A DNA stretch of 64,000 nucleotides from Oculatella sp. LEGE 06141 (GTDB lineage Bacteria > Cyanobacteriota > Cyanobacteriia > Elainellales > Elainellaceae), in NCBI RefSeq assembly GCF_015207605.1, contig NZ_JADEWO010000005.1:1-64000 (forward strand), read 5' to 3'. A model generated the notes under the pieces. It was not told where the DNA came from, did not search any database, and saw nothing but the letters and a program-made list of their open reading frames with translations. The first letter of the stretch is position 1. Each line of letters opens with the position of its first letter. Made by a program: the position numbers and the translations under genes. Shown in pieces: positions 44,856 to 54,500 of this stretch.

Positions 44856-44955
44856 ACTGCTGTGTGCTAACTTGTACAAAGGTACTACAAGATAGCTCTG
44901 TGGCATCCCCTAAAGCACAAAGTTTGCAAAACCTTTAAACTCTACCTGCTAAACG

Positions 44956-44988
44956 GGGGTGCGGTTCGTATCACTCGAACCGCACCCC
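44956..44988 (-). terminator. 13-bp hairpin between the repeat-protein gene and the DUF4132 unit
   Basis: GGGGTGCGGTTCG (44956-44968) pairs perfectly with CGAACCGCACCCC (44976-44988), with loop TATCACT. It lies downstream of the 45173-45610 gene on the minus strand and just before the DUF4132 unit. No long T-run is present. It may insulate the two transcripts. Confidence 0.6.
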
Positions 44989-45172
44989 TGTTCTGGCTGG
45001 CCGCAGACGCTAAGCTCTCAACCTCTGAAAGAACTTTTACCTTGGCAAGTTGGTTAATCCCTCCCCTGTAGTCATTGCATGATTGTGGCGTTCCTGAATC
45101 AAACTCATATCAATATTTTGCAGATTAACCAGCGGAATGGGGGATGGAGCCAGCATCACCTGCGCCGCCTTC

Positions 45173-45610
45173 TCAGTCAATGTAGTCCCGAAGCATATCC
45201 GGGGGTTCTGGGTTATCTGATGTGATCGGGCGATCGCCATCCACGGGGAGCGTTTTGCGAATTTGAGCTTTATCCGTTTCAATGGGTCGTCTGCCGTCGT
45301 CGTAGACCACTTCTTTTACATTTAGATGATTTGGAGTAATGGGGCGATCGCCGTCAATTCCCAGGGTTTCGTTAAACTCCAATGAACTGGCTGCAATTGG
45401 ACGACTGCCATCTACTTCGAGCGTATCGCGTACGTCAACGCTATCAGCGACGACCGGACGCTTGCCATCAATTGGCAAAATCTCTTGTACCTGAAGATCG
45501 CTCTCATCAATAGGACGCTTGCCATCTACCTCAAGCATCTTGGCTTCTTGCTGATCTTCCCCTGAAGGAGTCAGAGCGCTATTATCCGAATGCTCCTGCT
45601 GCGTACTCAC
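45173..45610 (-). CDS. 19-residue tandem-repeat acidic protein (IDGxRPI repeats)
   Basis: A 145-residue protein starting at GTG 45610, with AGGAG eight bases upstream. After a polar ~24-residue leader it consists of six tandem 19-residue units, L.(I/V)DG.RPI......L.V.E., for example LPIDGKRPVVADSVDVRDT, LEVDGSRPIAASSLEFNET and LGIDGDRPITPNHLNVKEV. The DG-RP core recurs exactly every 19 residues, suggesting a solenoid or a flexible multivalent binder. It is very acidic, with no signal peptide or Cys. DNA copies are diverged, so the repeat is old and under selection. Function is unknown. A short overlapping frame follows (45037-45156), not accepted as a gene. Confidence 0.75.
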   Translation of the reverse strand: MSTQQEHSDNSALTPSGEDQQEAKMLEVDGKRPIDESDLQVQEILPIDGKRPVVADSVDVRDTLEVDGSRPIAASSLEFNETLGIDGDRPITPNHLNVKEVVYDDGRRPIETDKAQIRKTLPVDGDRPITSDNPEPPDMLRDYID

Positions 45611-46108
45611 AGTTCAAACTCCTGATCTTATATAGCAACTGCTTCTACTTTTGACGATTTGGTGTTGCCAAACAACTGCCTAATGGTCGGTTCTGAAGCA
45701 ATACTTTTGTCTCGTCACCCGTTTAAAGCCCTGCTGTATATACACCGTTTGAGCTAACTTCCCTCCCCAAAAGAAAGACTCGAACTGTTGTTTTCCAGTA
45801 CATGTAACAAATCTGGAGGATGCTGTCTCGGCTCGGAGTCTGACTCCATCCGTCGCCCACCTACTTCCAGGTCACGGGTGTACTTCTCCAGGGAATAGTC
45901 CATCATCACCCCGATCTCTCAACATTCCCCTCTAACCGGGTTGTTAGACTGCAAGGGCTGTTAAAGTTCTATTGCCCACGTCCTGGCTTGCAGTCCGCAA
46001 AGCCTAATACCTCTGGATCGGGGAAACTTGCGATCGCCATCTTAATCACTGCCTCGATTGGATAACTAGCAGCCTGTCGTTGTTCGACTTCAACGCGGTG
46101 TTTGGCTA
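45611..46108. other. Intergenic region, no gene seen
   Basis: About 500 bases. It must hold the promoter of the repeat protein (near 45611-45700). No hairpin or repeat family member was recognised; frames are short and lack signatures. Confidence 0.45.
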
Positions 46109-46648
46109 CTATTCTTCACCTTTAAGTAACCCCCACGCAAATGTATCAAACACACCGCTTCGAGTCTTTGTATGTTGTCTTAAACATCCTTCCAGCTTAA
46201 ATCCATTCTTCTCTAAAATTCTTGCTGATGCTATGTTGAAATCTAGTGTATGAGCAGTAAGACGGGTTACTTCAAGATGATCGAATGCATACCTAACAAA
46301 AACACGTAGCGCATCACTTGCTAAACTCTGACCTTGATAGGCTCTGGCTAACCAATATCCGATTTCTGCTTTATGTGTTTTCCCTATTCTGAAATCATCT
46401 GCCCCAACTGAACCGATCAAATAACCTTCGGAATTGCGAAGCGCAAACGAAATTTCCTTTCCATTCTCGCTTAACAGTTCAAGGCGATGTTGTATCCACC
46501 AGTCAGCCGTAGCTTCTGTGTAGGGATAAGGAAGAACAGGAATTGCATCCGAAACACTCTTGTCGTTGAGATGTTCTAAATAAGCAGACTTGTCCTTGGG
46601 ATGGACACTGGTTAGGTAGAAACCGTCACGAACATCAAGTTCCATCAT
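46109..46648 (-). CDS. GNAT acetyltransferase, RimJ/RimL type
   Basis: A 179-residue GCN5-related acetyltransferase of the RimJ/RimL branch. Signatures: FYLTSVHPKDKSAYLEHLND at the start, ISFALRNSEGYLIGSVGADD, AEIGYWLARAYQGQSLASDA (acetyl-CoA pyrophosphate loop region Q-x-x-G/A), and NIASARILEKNGFKLEGCLR, typical of motif B. Family members acetylate N-terminal Ser/Ala of ribosomal proteins or small molecules; the substrate is unknown. GAGGA precedes the tandem ATGs at 46648/46645. Local base composition is more AT-rich than the surrounding genes (for example AATCCGAAACACTC-type codons), which may indicate horizontal acquisition, though this is only an impression. Confidence 0.9.
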   Translation of the reverse strand: MMELDVRDGFYLTSVHPKDKSAYLEHLNDKSVSDAIPVLPYPYTEATADWWIQHRLELLSENGKEISFALRNSEGYLIGSVGADDFRIGKTHKAEIGYWLARAYQGQSLASDALRVFVRYAFDHLEVTRLTAHTLDFNIASARILEKNGFKLEGCLRQHTKTRSGVFDTFAWGLLKGEE

Positions 46649-47219
46649 TATCCTCGAAACATCGCCCTGCGGAAAACTCTACGGCAGCTCGCTCTTTGAC
46701 ACCAATAGATAGCTTTTCTGTACTGTCCCTACCGGGGAGTAAAGCAGCCTAACAATATCATTAGAGTGATTTTCTCAACCTCATACCTTTGTCAGACGCA
46801 AACAGAGTACAAAAATTACGCTATTTGAGCAATTTGGATATTAGGTTGATAGGACTACTTGCTCAGCCAATTGGATAAACTACACAGTAATTGTGCTACT
46901 TCTTTAAGAGGATGTTTGAAAAGTATCTTTTACGTCTCGGTAGGGGCGAAGCATTCGAATCAAGATAGCTGGAACAACCGAGAAATTGTCTGCCGAATGC
47001 TTCGCCCCTACACCTATCGGGTAACTAATCAGATTTTTAAAACATCCTCTAACATGGTTTTTAACCTCAATGTACTCATACCTTGATTAAATTAATTGAT
47101 GTTGAATGAATCTCGCTCAAAGAAGTTGCCAGACTAGGTGCGAGGTATCATCCGCATCAAGCATTCTTCCTAGCGTACCGTCGCTTCTATCGATTGGATG
47201 TGCCGAACCAGGGATGATG
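46649..47219. other. Intergenic region containing a family A element
   Basis: About 570 bases. Apart from the family A copy at 46905-47051 there is no supported gene. The 46745-46860 stretch is AT-rich and may hold the GNAT promoter. Confidence 0.5.
46905..47051. mobile_element. MITE-like inverted-repeat element, family A, copy 6 with 18-bp core hairpin
   Basis: Ends are TAAGAGGATGTTTGAAAAGT and TTTTTAAAACATCCTCTAA. The core holds GTAGGGGCGAAGCATTCG (46940-46957) and its perfect complement CGAATGCTTCGCCCCTAC (46994-47011). The interior is nearly identical to copy 3 (12543-12717), including GCTGGAACAACCGAGA. It is the best-preserved copy in the window. Confidence 0.85.
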
Positions 47220-47720
47220 CTACCGGCAGCCTAACGACTCACGTGTATCGACTCCAGTAATCGAATTGGTGCCGCTGGCCGATTCGCAAAGGCGTACTAC
47301 CTGATCGCGATCGAGCAGTGCAAAGCTAAAATCAGCTCCCGTCACGGTTGCATTTTTAAAGCTGGACTTGAGCATCATGGCTGAGGTGAAAATCGCGTCG
47401 CTTAAGTCGGTGTTGGAAAAGTCGCTGAGGTAAGCGATGCCGTCGCTAAAATCTGCCCCATGAAAATTGGCATTGGTCAATACAGAACCATTAAAAACCG
47501 CACCTCGGAGGTCAGTTTGGCTAAAATTGGCATTGACGAGTCTGGCATTGCTGAATTCGGCCTGGGTTAAGCTTTGTCCAGAAAAGTCTTTTGTGTCAGC
47601 CGAAACATCATCGTAGGCTCGAATCGCCGCAGAACTGGCTGCTTGAGCCGACAACGGCGAACCCGTAACCAGCACAAGCAGACAGATAAGAACTCCAAAT
47701 AACCGCTGAAATATACGCAT
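47220..47720 (-). CDS. Secreted (probably thylakoid-lumenal) pentapeptide-repeat protein
   Basis: About 166 residues from ATG 47720; an upstream TTG is less likely. A clear signal peptide, RLFGVLICLLVLVTGSPLSAQA, ends in AQA. The mature part has a right-handed quadrilateral beta-helix of pentapeptides A(D/N)(L/F)xx: LTQAEFSNARLVNANFSQTD, LRGAVFNGSVLTNANFHGAD and LSDAIFTSAMMLKSSFKNAT. A C-terminal cap has two Cys (LCESASGTN, RESLGCR) that could form a disulfide. It resembles the small lumenal pentapeptide proteins of cyanobacteria and plastids, whose exact function is unsettled. It is transcribed alone. Confidence 0.88.
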   Translation of the reverse strand: MRIFQRLFGVLICLLVLVTGSPLSAQAASSAAIRAYDDVSADTKDFSGQSLTQAEFSNARLVNANFSQTDLRGAVFNGSVLTNANFHGADFSDGIAYLSDFSNTDLSDAIFTSAMMLKSSFKNATVTGADFSFALLDRDQVVRLCESASGTNSITGVDTRESLGCR

Positions 47721-48518
47721 AGTCAATCCGGGACTTCAAACACTGCTTCTAATTAGTTTTTAACATTTTTTAATGTTAATTCCGCAAATCACTGGCAAAC
47801 GATGCCGCTGCATCTAGGTTTACAGGTCAGCGTCAATGTGCTGGGTCTGTCTACCAGGGCTGAACTGACGGGGTAGCGATCGATTTCAAGTGGGCGATCG
47901 CACCATTACGTTGGCAACTAAAACATCCCCCAATAGGACAAGTTGTAATTGTGCTACAGGCTCGATTTACAGCCAAAGAACAGCCGTCTCAAATTTGTTT
48001 GGCTAAAAAGCTGCGTCTTAAATTTCGCTTCATCTAACCTTTAACGCAGCTTGAAGCTGTATCCGTAAATTTACTACTGTCGTTCGTAGAGATCCATTCA
48101 ATTAAGTCGCTTGCTGGCGTGGCCTCATGACGTAGAAACCACCCAGACCGATCTGGTCATTGTGCCTGTCCGAAAGGGACTGCTGCTTATTCTGTGCTGA
48201 CGGTTTAGTATAGCTTCCCCTCCTGGGAGTGCAACGGCATAAGACATCAACCGTGTGACATATCGCTTTCCTGACTGGCACCTGGCAGCACGGAAACGTA
48301 TCTGCCCGCCGTCAGGTTGGTTTTAGATTCAACGTTGCCGAGCGGCACTGATCCAGGAAGCGCTGTATAAACGGCCTTGCCCAGCAATGGCGCTCTATTC
48401 ACGGTGCGATCGTACCGCTGTGCCGTTTTGCCAAGGGGGAGGACGTTCGATCGGCAGAACAAGCAGTCGTTTGACCAGGGTACTCACCATTTCATCCGAT
48501 TCACCGAATTAGGTACTC
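47721..48518. other. Long upstream region of the phosphatase-nuclease gene
   Basis: Almost 800 bases between divergent genes. It contains the Pho-box-like array at 48017-48057 and would give the 48519 gene a leader of up to ~400 bases. CAACTAAAACATCCCCC near 47917 recalls a family A end, but no partner end was found. No gene is supported. Confidence 0.5.
48017..48057 (+). promoter_or_regulatory. Pho-box-like array upstream of the phosphatase-nuclease gene
   Basis: Four 8-bp words repeat with an exact 11-base period and 3-base spacers: CTTAAATT, CTTCATCT, CTTTAACG and CTTGAAGC. In cyanobacteria PhoB binds tandem 8-bp repeats close to (C/T)TTAACC(T/A) with the same spacing. The words are degenerate, but the periodicity and the gene it precedes support the call. 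The distance to the ATG is about 460 bases. Confidence 0.55.
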
Positions 48519-51500
48519 ATGACAACTCCAATTCGACTCACACCCGCTGGCCGTTACAGCACTGGCATCTTTAACCAGGGTGCTGCCGAAATCTCTGCCT
48601 ATGATGCTGAATCACAACGGTTATTTGTAGTTAATGCGAATGCTGCAACAGTGGATGTTCTGGATTTAAGCGATCCAACAAACCCAACTCAATTGTTTCA
48701 ACTCGACGCTACCGTATATGGAGCATCGGCCAACAGTGTCGCGGTGAAAAATGGCGTAGTCGCAGTGGCGATCGAAAGCGAGATCACCCAGGAGCCGGGT
48801 GTTGTAGTATTCCTTGACATCAACGGCACCTTACTGAATACGGTAACGGTTGGCGCACTTCCCGACATGCTGACCTTTACCCCGGACGGGCGCAAGGTGC
48901 TGGTTGCCAATGAAGGCGAACCCAACGACGACTATACAGTTGACCCAGAAGGCTCAGTCAGCATCATTGATATTTCAGGTGGGGTCGAAAATGCCACGGT
49001 CACGACGGCGGGTTTCACGGCCTTCAATGATCAAGCAGACGCATTACGGGCATCTGGTGTACGAATCTTTGGGCCAGGGGCAACGGTTGCCCAAGACTTA
49101 GAACCAGAGTACATTGCTGTCTCAGCGGACTCAACCACGGCCTGGGTAGCGCTGCAAGAGGCCAACGCGCTAGCGGTGCTGGATGTTGAAGCAGGAGACG
49201 TTACTGATATTTTGCCTCTCGGTTTCAAGAATCACAACGCAGCACCCCAGCTAGAAACTTTTTTCTTTGATTCAGATCTTCCCAGTTTGGGCACGGTAGA
49301 GGGTCGGGGAGAGATTCCCCTCAGCGGCTTTTCTGGCCTTTATTTTGAAGGAGTTAACTCCGAGAACGGCAATCTACAATTCATTACGCACCCCGATCGC
49401 GGCCCCGTGGGGGAAACGGATGAAAACGGCAACCTTATTTTTTTGTTGCCTGATTTTCAGCCGGAGCTGGTGCGGTTTGAGCTAGATCAAACAACTGGTA
49501 GCCTCACCCTGACTGAGCGTATTCCACTGACCCGGCAGGATGGCACACCGCTGACCGGGTTGCCCAACCTGGAGGGCTTTGATCCAGAGGTTCCAGCTGA
49601 TCAAGACGGTAACGTGCTTGCCTATGATCCGCTGGGGGCAGACCTGGAAGGCATTGTACGGGCACCAGATGGCACCTACTGGTTGGTGGATGAGTATCGT
49701 CCTGCGATTTATCATGTTGAGGCTAACGGCACGCTAATTAACCGCTACGTTCCTGAAGGGCTACCGCCCGAGGTGGGCACTGGCGTATTCCCAGAGGTGT
49801 ACAGTCAGCGACGCGCCAATCGTGGGTTTGAAGCGATCGCCTTCCAGGATGGCAAGGTCTATGCCTTTGTGCAAAGTCCATTGAACAATCCAGAATCGGG
49901 AGCAACCGCTACCATTCGCATTCTGGAATTTGATCCAGCCACAGAAACCACCGTTGGAGAATACCTCTACATTCAAGATGACATCGGCGGCGGCAGTGAC
50001 AAAATTGGCGATGCGGCTGCCATTGGTGGCGGCAAGTTTTTAGTCATTGAGCGAGACTCCAGCTTTGGCGAAGAGTCGGTTAAGAACGTTTATCGCATTG
50101 ATTTAACCAATGCCACCAACCTGCTAGAGCTGGCAGATGGTACCCTGGCCGAGGGCGAAACCGTTGATAGCCTTACCCCAGAGCAACTGACCGAGAAGGG
50201 AATTAATCCCGTTAGCAAAGCGTTATATGCTGACCTGGCCGCACTGGGCTATGGCTTCACCGATAAGCCTGAAGGCTTGGCCGTGATTAATCCCACTACC
50301 ATTGCGGTATTGAACGACAATGACTTTGGCGAGAACCCCGATATTCCCATTGGCTTGGGATTAATTACGCTGCAAAATGGCCTGGATGCCAGCGATCGCG
50401 ACAACGCGATCAACATTGCTAACTATCCCATCTTTGGCATGTACCAGCCGGATGCGATCGCCACCTTTGAGGCCAACGGTCAAACGTACATCATTACAGC
50501 CAATGAAGGTGATAGCCGCGACTATGACGGCTACAGCGAAGAGTCGCGCCTTGCCGATTTGGTTCTTGACCCGATCGCATTTCCCAATGCGGCGGAACTG
50601 CAACAGGATTCGGTATTGGGGCGGTTGGTTGTTACAACTGCCAACGGGGATATTGATGGCGATGGTGACTTTGACGAACTGTATGCCTTTGGCGGTCGCT
50701 CTTTCTCGATTTGGGATACCCAGGGAACTTTGGTGTACGACAGCGGCAATGAGCTAGAACGCATTACGGCTGAACTCCTGCCCGACTACTTCAATTCCAA
50801 CAACACTGTTAACAATTCCTTTGACAGCCGCAGCGATGATAAGGGGCCAGAACCGGAAGGAGTCACCATTGGAACGGTGGGCGATCGCACCTACGCCTTT
50901 ATTGGCCTGGAACGGATTGGCGGTGTGATGACCTACGATGTAACCGATCCGGCTCGTCCCAGTTTTGTAGACTACACAAACAGTCGTGATTTCAGCATTG
51001 AATTTGACGTGGATGCTGAGGGCGAAATTGCTCCCACTCCAGAGCAGTTAGCGGCTGTGGGCGATCTGGCTCCAGAAGGACTGCTCTTTATTGCAGCCGA
51101 AGATAGCCCCACCGGAGAGCCGCTGCTGGTGACGGCCAATGAAGTGAGCGGGACGACAACGGTGTTTAACGTTGCCAGCCAGCCCCCGGCTGATTCTACG
51201 TTTACGCTCCAGCTTTTACATGCTGCCGATCAGGAAGCAGGCGTTTTGGCTCTGGCAGATGCGCCTAATTTTTCGGCTGTATTAAATGCCCTCAAAAATG
51301 AAGATGCCGATGGCGACGGCACCCCCGATTACCCCAACACGCTGATTCTGTCGTCGGGAGATGCTTACATTCCAGGGCCGTTTTTCTTTGCCAGCGAAAC
51401 GACGTTTGGCGCTCAGGGGCGAGCAGATATCCTGATTCAAAATGCGCTGGGGTTCCAGGCGATCGCGTTTGGCAATCATGAGTTTGATTTAGGTACAGGT

Positions 51501-54500
51501 GTCGTTGCGGATCTGCTGCAAGCGAGTGAGGATGGCACCTATCCCGGAGCGCAGTTTCCTTACCTCAGCGCCAACCTGGACTTTAGCACCGATAGCGCTT
51601 TGGCCGGGCTGGTGACGGAAGACGGGCAAGAGGCGATCGATATTCCCAACCGCATTGCAGCCAGTACCGTAATTACGGTGAATGGAGAACAAATTGGCGT
51701 GGTGGGCGCTACTACCCCAACGTTACGCAGCATTTCTTCTCCGGGTGGAGTTACGGTGCTACCCGAAGCCTTTGATGGCAGTAATCCAGAAGATGTGGCA
51801 GCGTTGGCGGCAGAGATTCAAACCTCGGTGGATGCGCTGCTGACTACCAATCCCGAAATCAACAAAGTGATTTTGCTGGCACACATGCAGCAGATCGCGA
51901 TCGAACTTCAGTTAGCCGAACTGCTAACGGGGGTTGATATTGTGGTAGCGGGTGGGTCGAATACGCTGCTGGCAGATGAAACCGATCGGCTCCGGGCAGG
52001 CGATGCCGTTGAAGGAGACTACCCAACTCTGCTAACAGCAGCGGATGGTAATCCGGTGGCGGTGGTCAACACAGACGGCAACTATCAGTATGTGGGTCGC
52101 CTGGTGGCCGAGTTCAACTCAGACGGCATCCTGATTCCAGAAAGCATTGATCCGACCGTGAGCGGTGCCTATGCTACGGATGATGAAGGGGTTGCCGCTG
52201 TAAATGGCACGCCCGATCCAGAAATTGTTGAAATCGTGGGTGCGTTAGAAGAGGTGATTGTCGCACAAGACGGCAACCTCTTTGGCAATACACAGGTGTT
52301 TCTCAATGGCGATCGCGGTGCTGTTCGCACCCAGGAAACTAACCTGGGGAACCTGTCGGCAGATGCGAATCTGGCGATCGCCCAAGAGATTGATGCAGCA
52401 ACCGTGATCTCGATCAAAAACGGCGGCGGCATTCGCGACAACATTGGTGTGTTTACCTTCCCGCCAGGGTCTACCAATCCAGAGGATGTTATTACCGCGC
52501 CTCCGGCGGCTAATCCAGTAGCGGGTAAGCAAGAAGGCGATATCTCACAGCTCGACATCAGCAACGCTCTGCGGTTTAACAACGGTTTGGCGCTTGTTAC
52601 CTTAACCGCACAGGAATTGCTGGATGTGATTGAATACGGCGTATCGGCCAGCGCAGCGGGAGCTACGCCTGGTCAATTTCCGCAGGTGGGAGGACTCTCC
52701 TTTAGCTTTGATCCGGCTCAGCCAGCGGGCGATCGCGTTCAATCCATTGCCATCATTGATGAGCAAAACAGCATCATTGATGTGGTGGTTGAAAATGGCG
52801 AACTTGTTGGTGATCCTGAGCGCACCTTCCGCACCGTAACGCTGGGTTTCCTGGCTGATGGGGGCGATGGCTACACCTTCCCCGATCGCGATCGGGTTGA
52901 TTTGGTGGCCGCATCCGATGATCCGAGTGCCCGCACCGGAGCCGCTACCTTTGCCGCAGATGGCTCGGAGCAAGACGCGCTGGCGGAATATCTCATTGCT
53001 AACTTTGGGGAGACTCCCTTTAGCCAGGAAGACGCTCCACCCGAAGCCGACACTCGAATTCAGAATCTAGCATTCCGCGAGGATACGGTTCTCAGCGGCG
53101 GTTCTGGGGGCAATAACGGAGGGGAAACACCACCGATCGCGGTGGTCGCCATTTACGATATTCAGGGAGATGACCTGACCTCACCGCTGCTGGATCAGGA
53201 AGTGACGACGACTGGATTGGTCACGGCGATCGATTCTAATGGCTTCTATCTGCAAGACGTGGCTGGTGATGGCAATGACATTACATCTGACGGCGTTTTT
53301 GTCTTCACGGGTGCCGCTCCCACGGTGACGGTGGGTGACGAGATTGAGATTACAGGTACCGTCTCGGAGTTCCAGCCAGGTGGCGCAACCAGCAACAACC
53401 TCTCCATTACTCAACTGGGTGGAGCGCTAACGATTAATGTATTGTCGAGCGGCAATTTACTGCCGGATGCCGTTCTCTTAGGAGCCGCCGGACGCACTCC
53501 GCCCACGCAGGTGATTAGCCCGGATGGTATTGCTTTCTATGAGAGTTTGGAAGGGATGCGGGTAACGGTTAGTGATGCGATCGCCGTTGGCCCAACGACT
53601 CAGTTTGGTGAAATCTTTACCCTGGCGGATGCGGGTGCAGGTGCCACCGGATTGAGCGATCGCGGCACAATCAACATCAGCCCGGACGACTTCAACCCAG
53701 AGCGTATCCAGATTCAATTGGATGCCGATTTGCTGCCGGGATTCTCTGCCGCCGTTAATGTTGGCGATCGATTAGGGGATGTGACTGGCGTTGTCAGTTA
53801 CAGCTTCGGCAATTACGAAGTGCTGGCAACCGAGGCGTTTACTCCGGTGTCTGGTGGCCTAGAACCCGAAGACAGTTCCTTATTACCCACTGATAATCAG
53901 ATCACGGTGGCAACCTATAACGTACTCAACCTTGATCCGAAGGTTGAAGACCTCAGCCTGGTAAATAACAATAATTCCAATGAGGTGGATGATGATCTGG
54001 GTAGTGGTCAATTTGACGCGATCGCCCTTCACATTGCAAATAACCTGAACCTGCCTGATATCATTGCCCTTCAGGAGGTGCAGGATAACAACGGGGCTGA
54101 AATCACGGATGTCACTGCTGCCGATGAGACGCTGCAACTGTTGGTTGACGAAATTGCAGAGATTAGCGATGCCAATTATGCCTTCATCGACAACCCGTTC
54201 ATTGGTAACGAAACCAGCGGTGGGCAACCCGGTGGCAATATCCGCACAGCCTTCCTCTATAACCCAGCACGGGTTGAATTAGTAGAGGGTTCGGTGCAAA
54301 CCCTTACAGACCCGGTGGATCAACAGACCAATCCAGACAGCCCCTTCTTTGAAAGCCGTCTGCCTCTGGTGGCTACGTTCCGGTTCAACGGTGAAGAGAT
54401 CACGCTGGTTAACAACCATTTTTCATCGAAAGGGGGCAGTAGTCCGCTGTTCGGACAGATTCAGCCTGCTGTTGAGCGCCAAAACGATCCGCTGGTCAAT

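Noticed and set aside
45037-45156. 39-codon frame following the 19-residue-repeat gene (minus strand, other frame)
   Set aside because: Could suggest a frameshifted tail, but it lacks the repeat motif and has no start signal; the repeat protein ends naturally before it.
48247-48462. 71-codon minus-strand frame upstream of the phosphatase-nuclease gene
   Set aside because: Lies in the likely long leader/promoter region and shows no known family or good start signal; kept only as a remote possibility.
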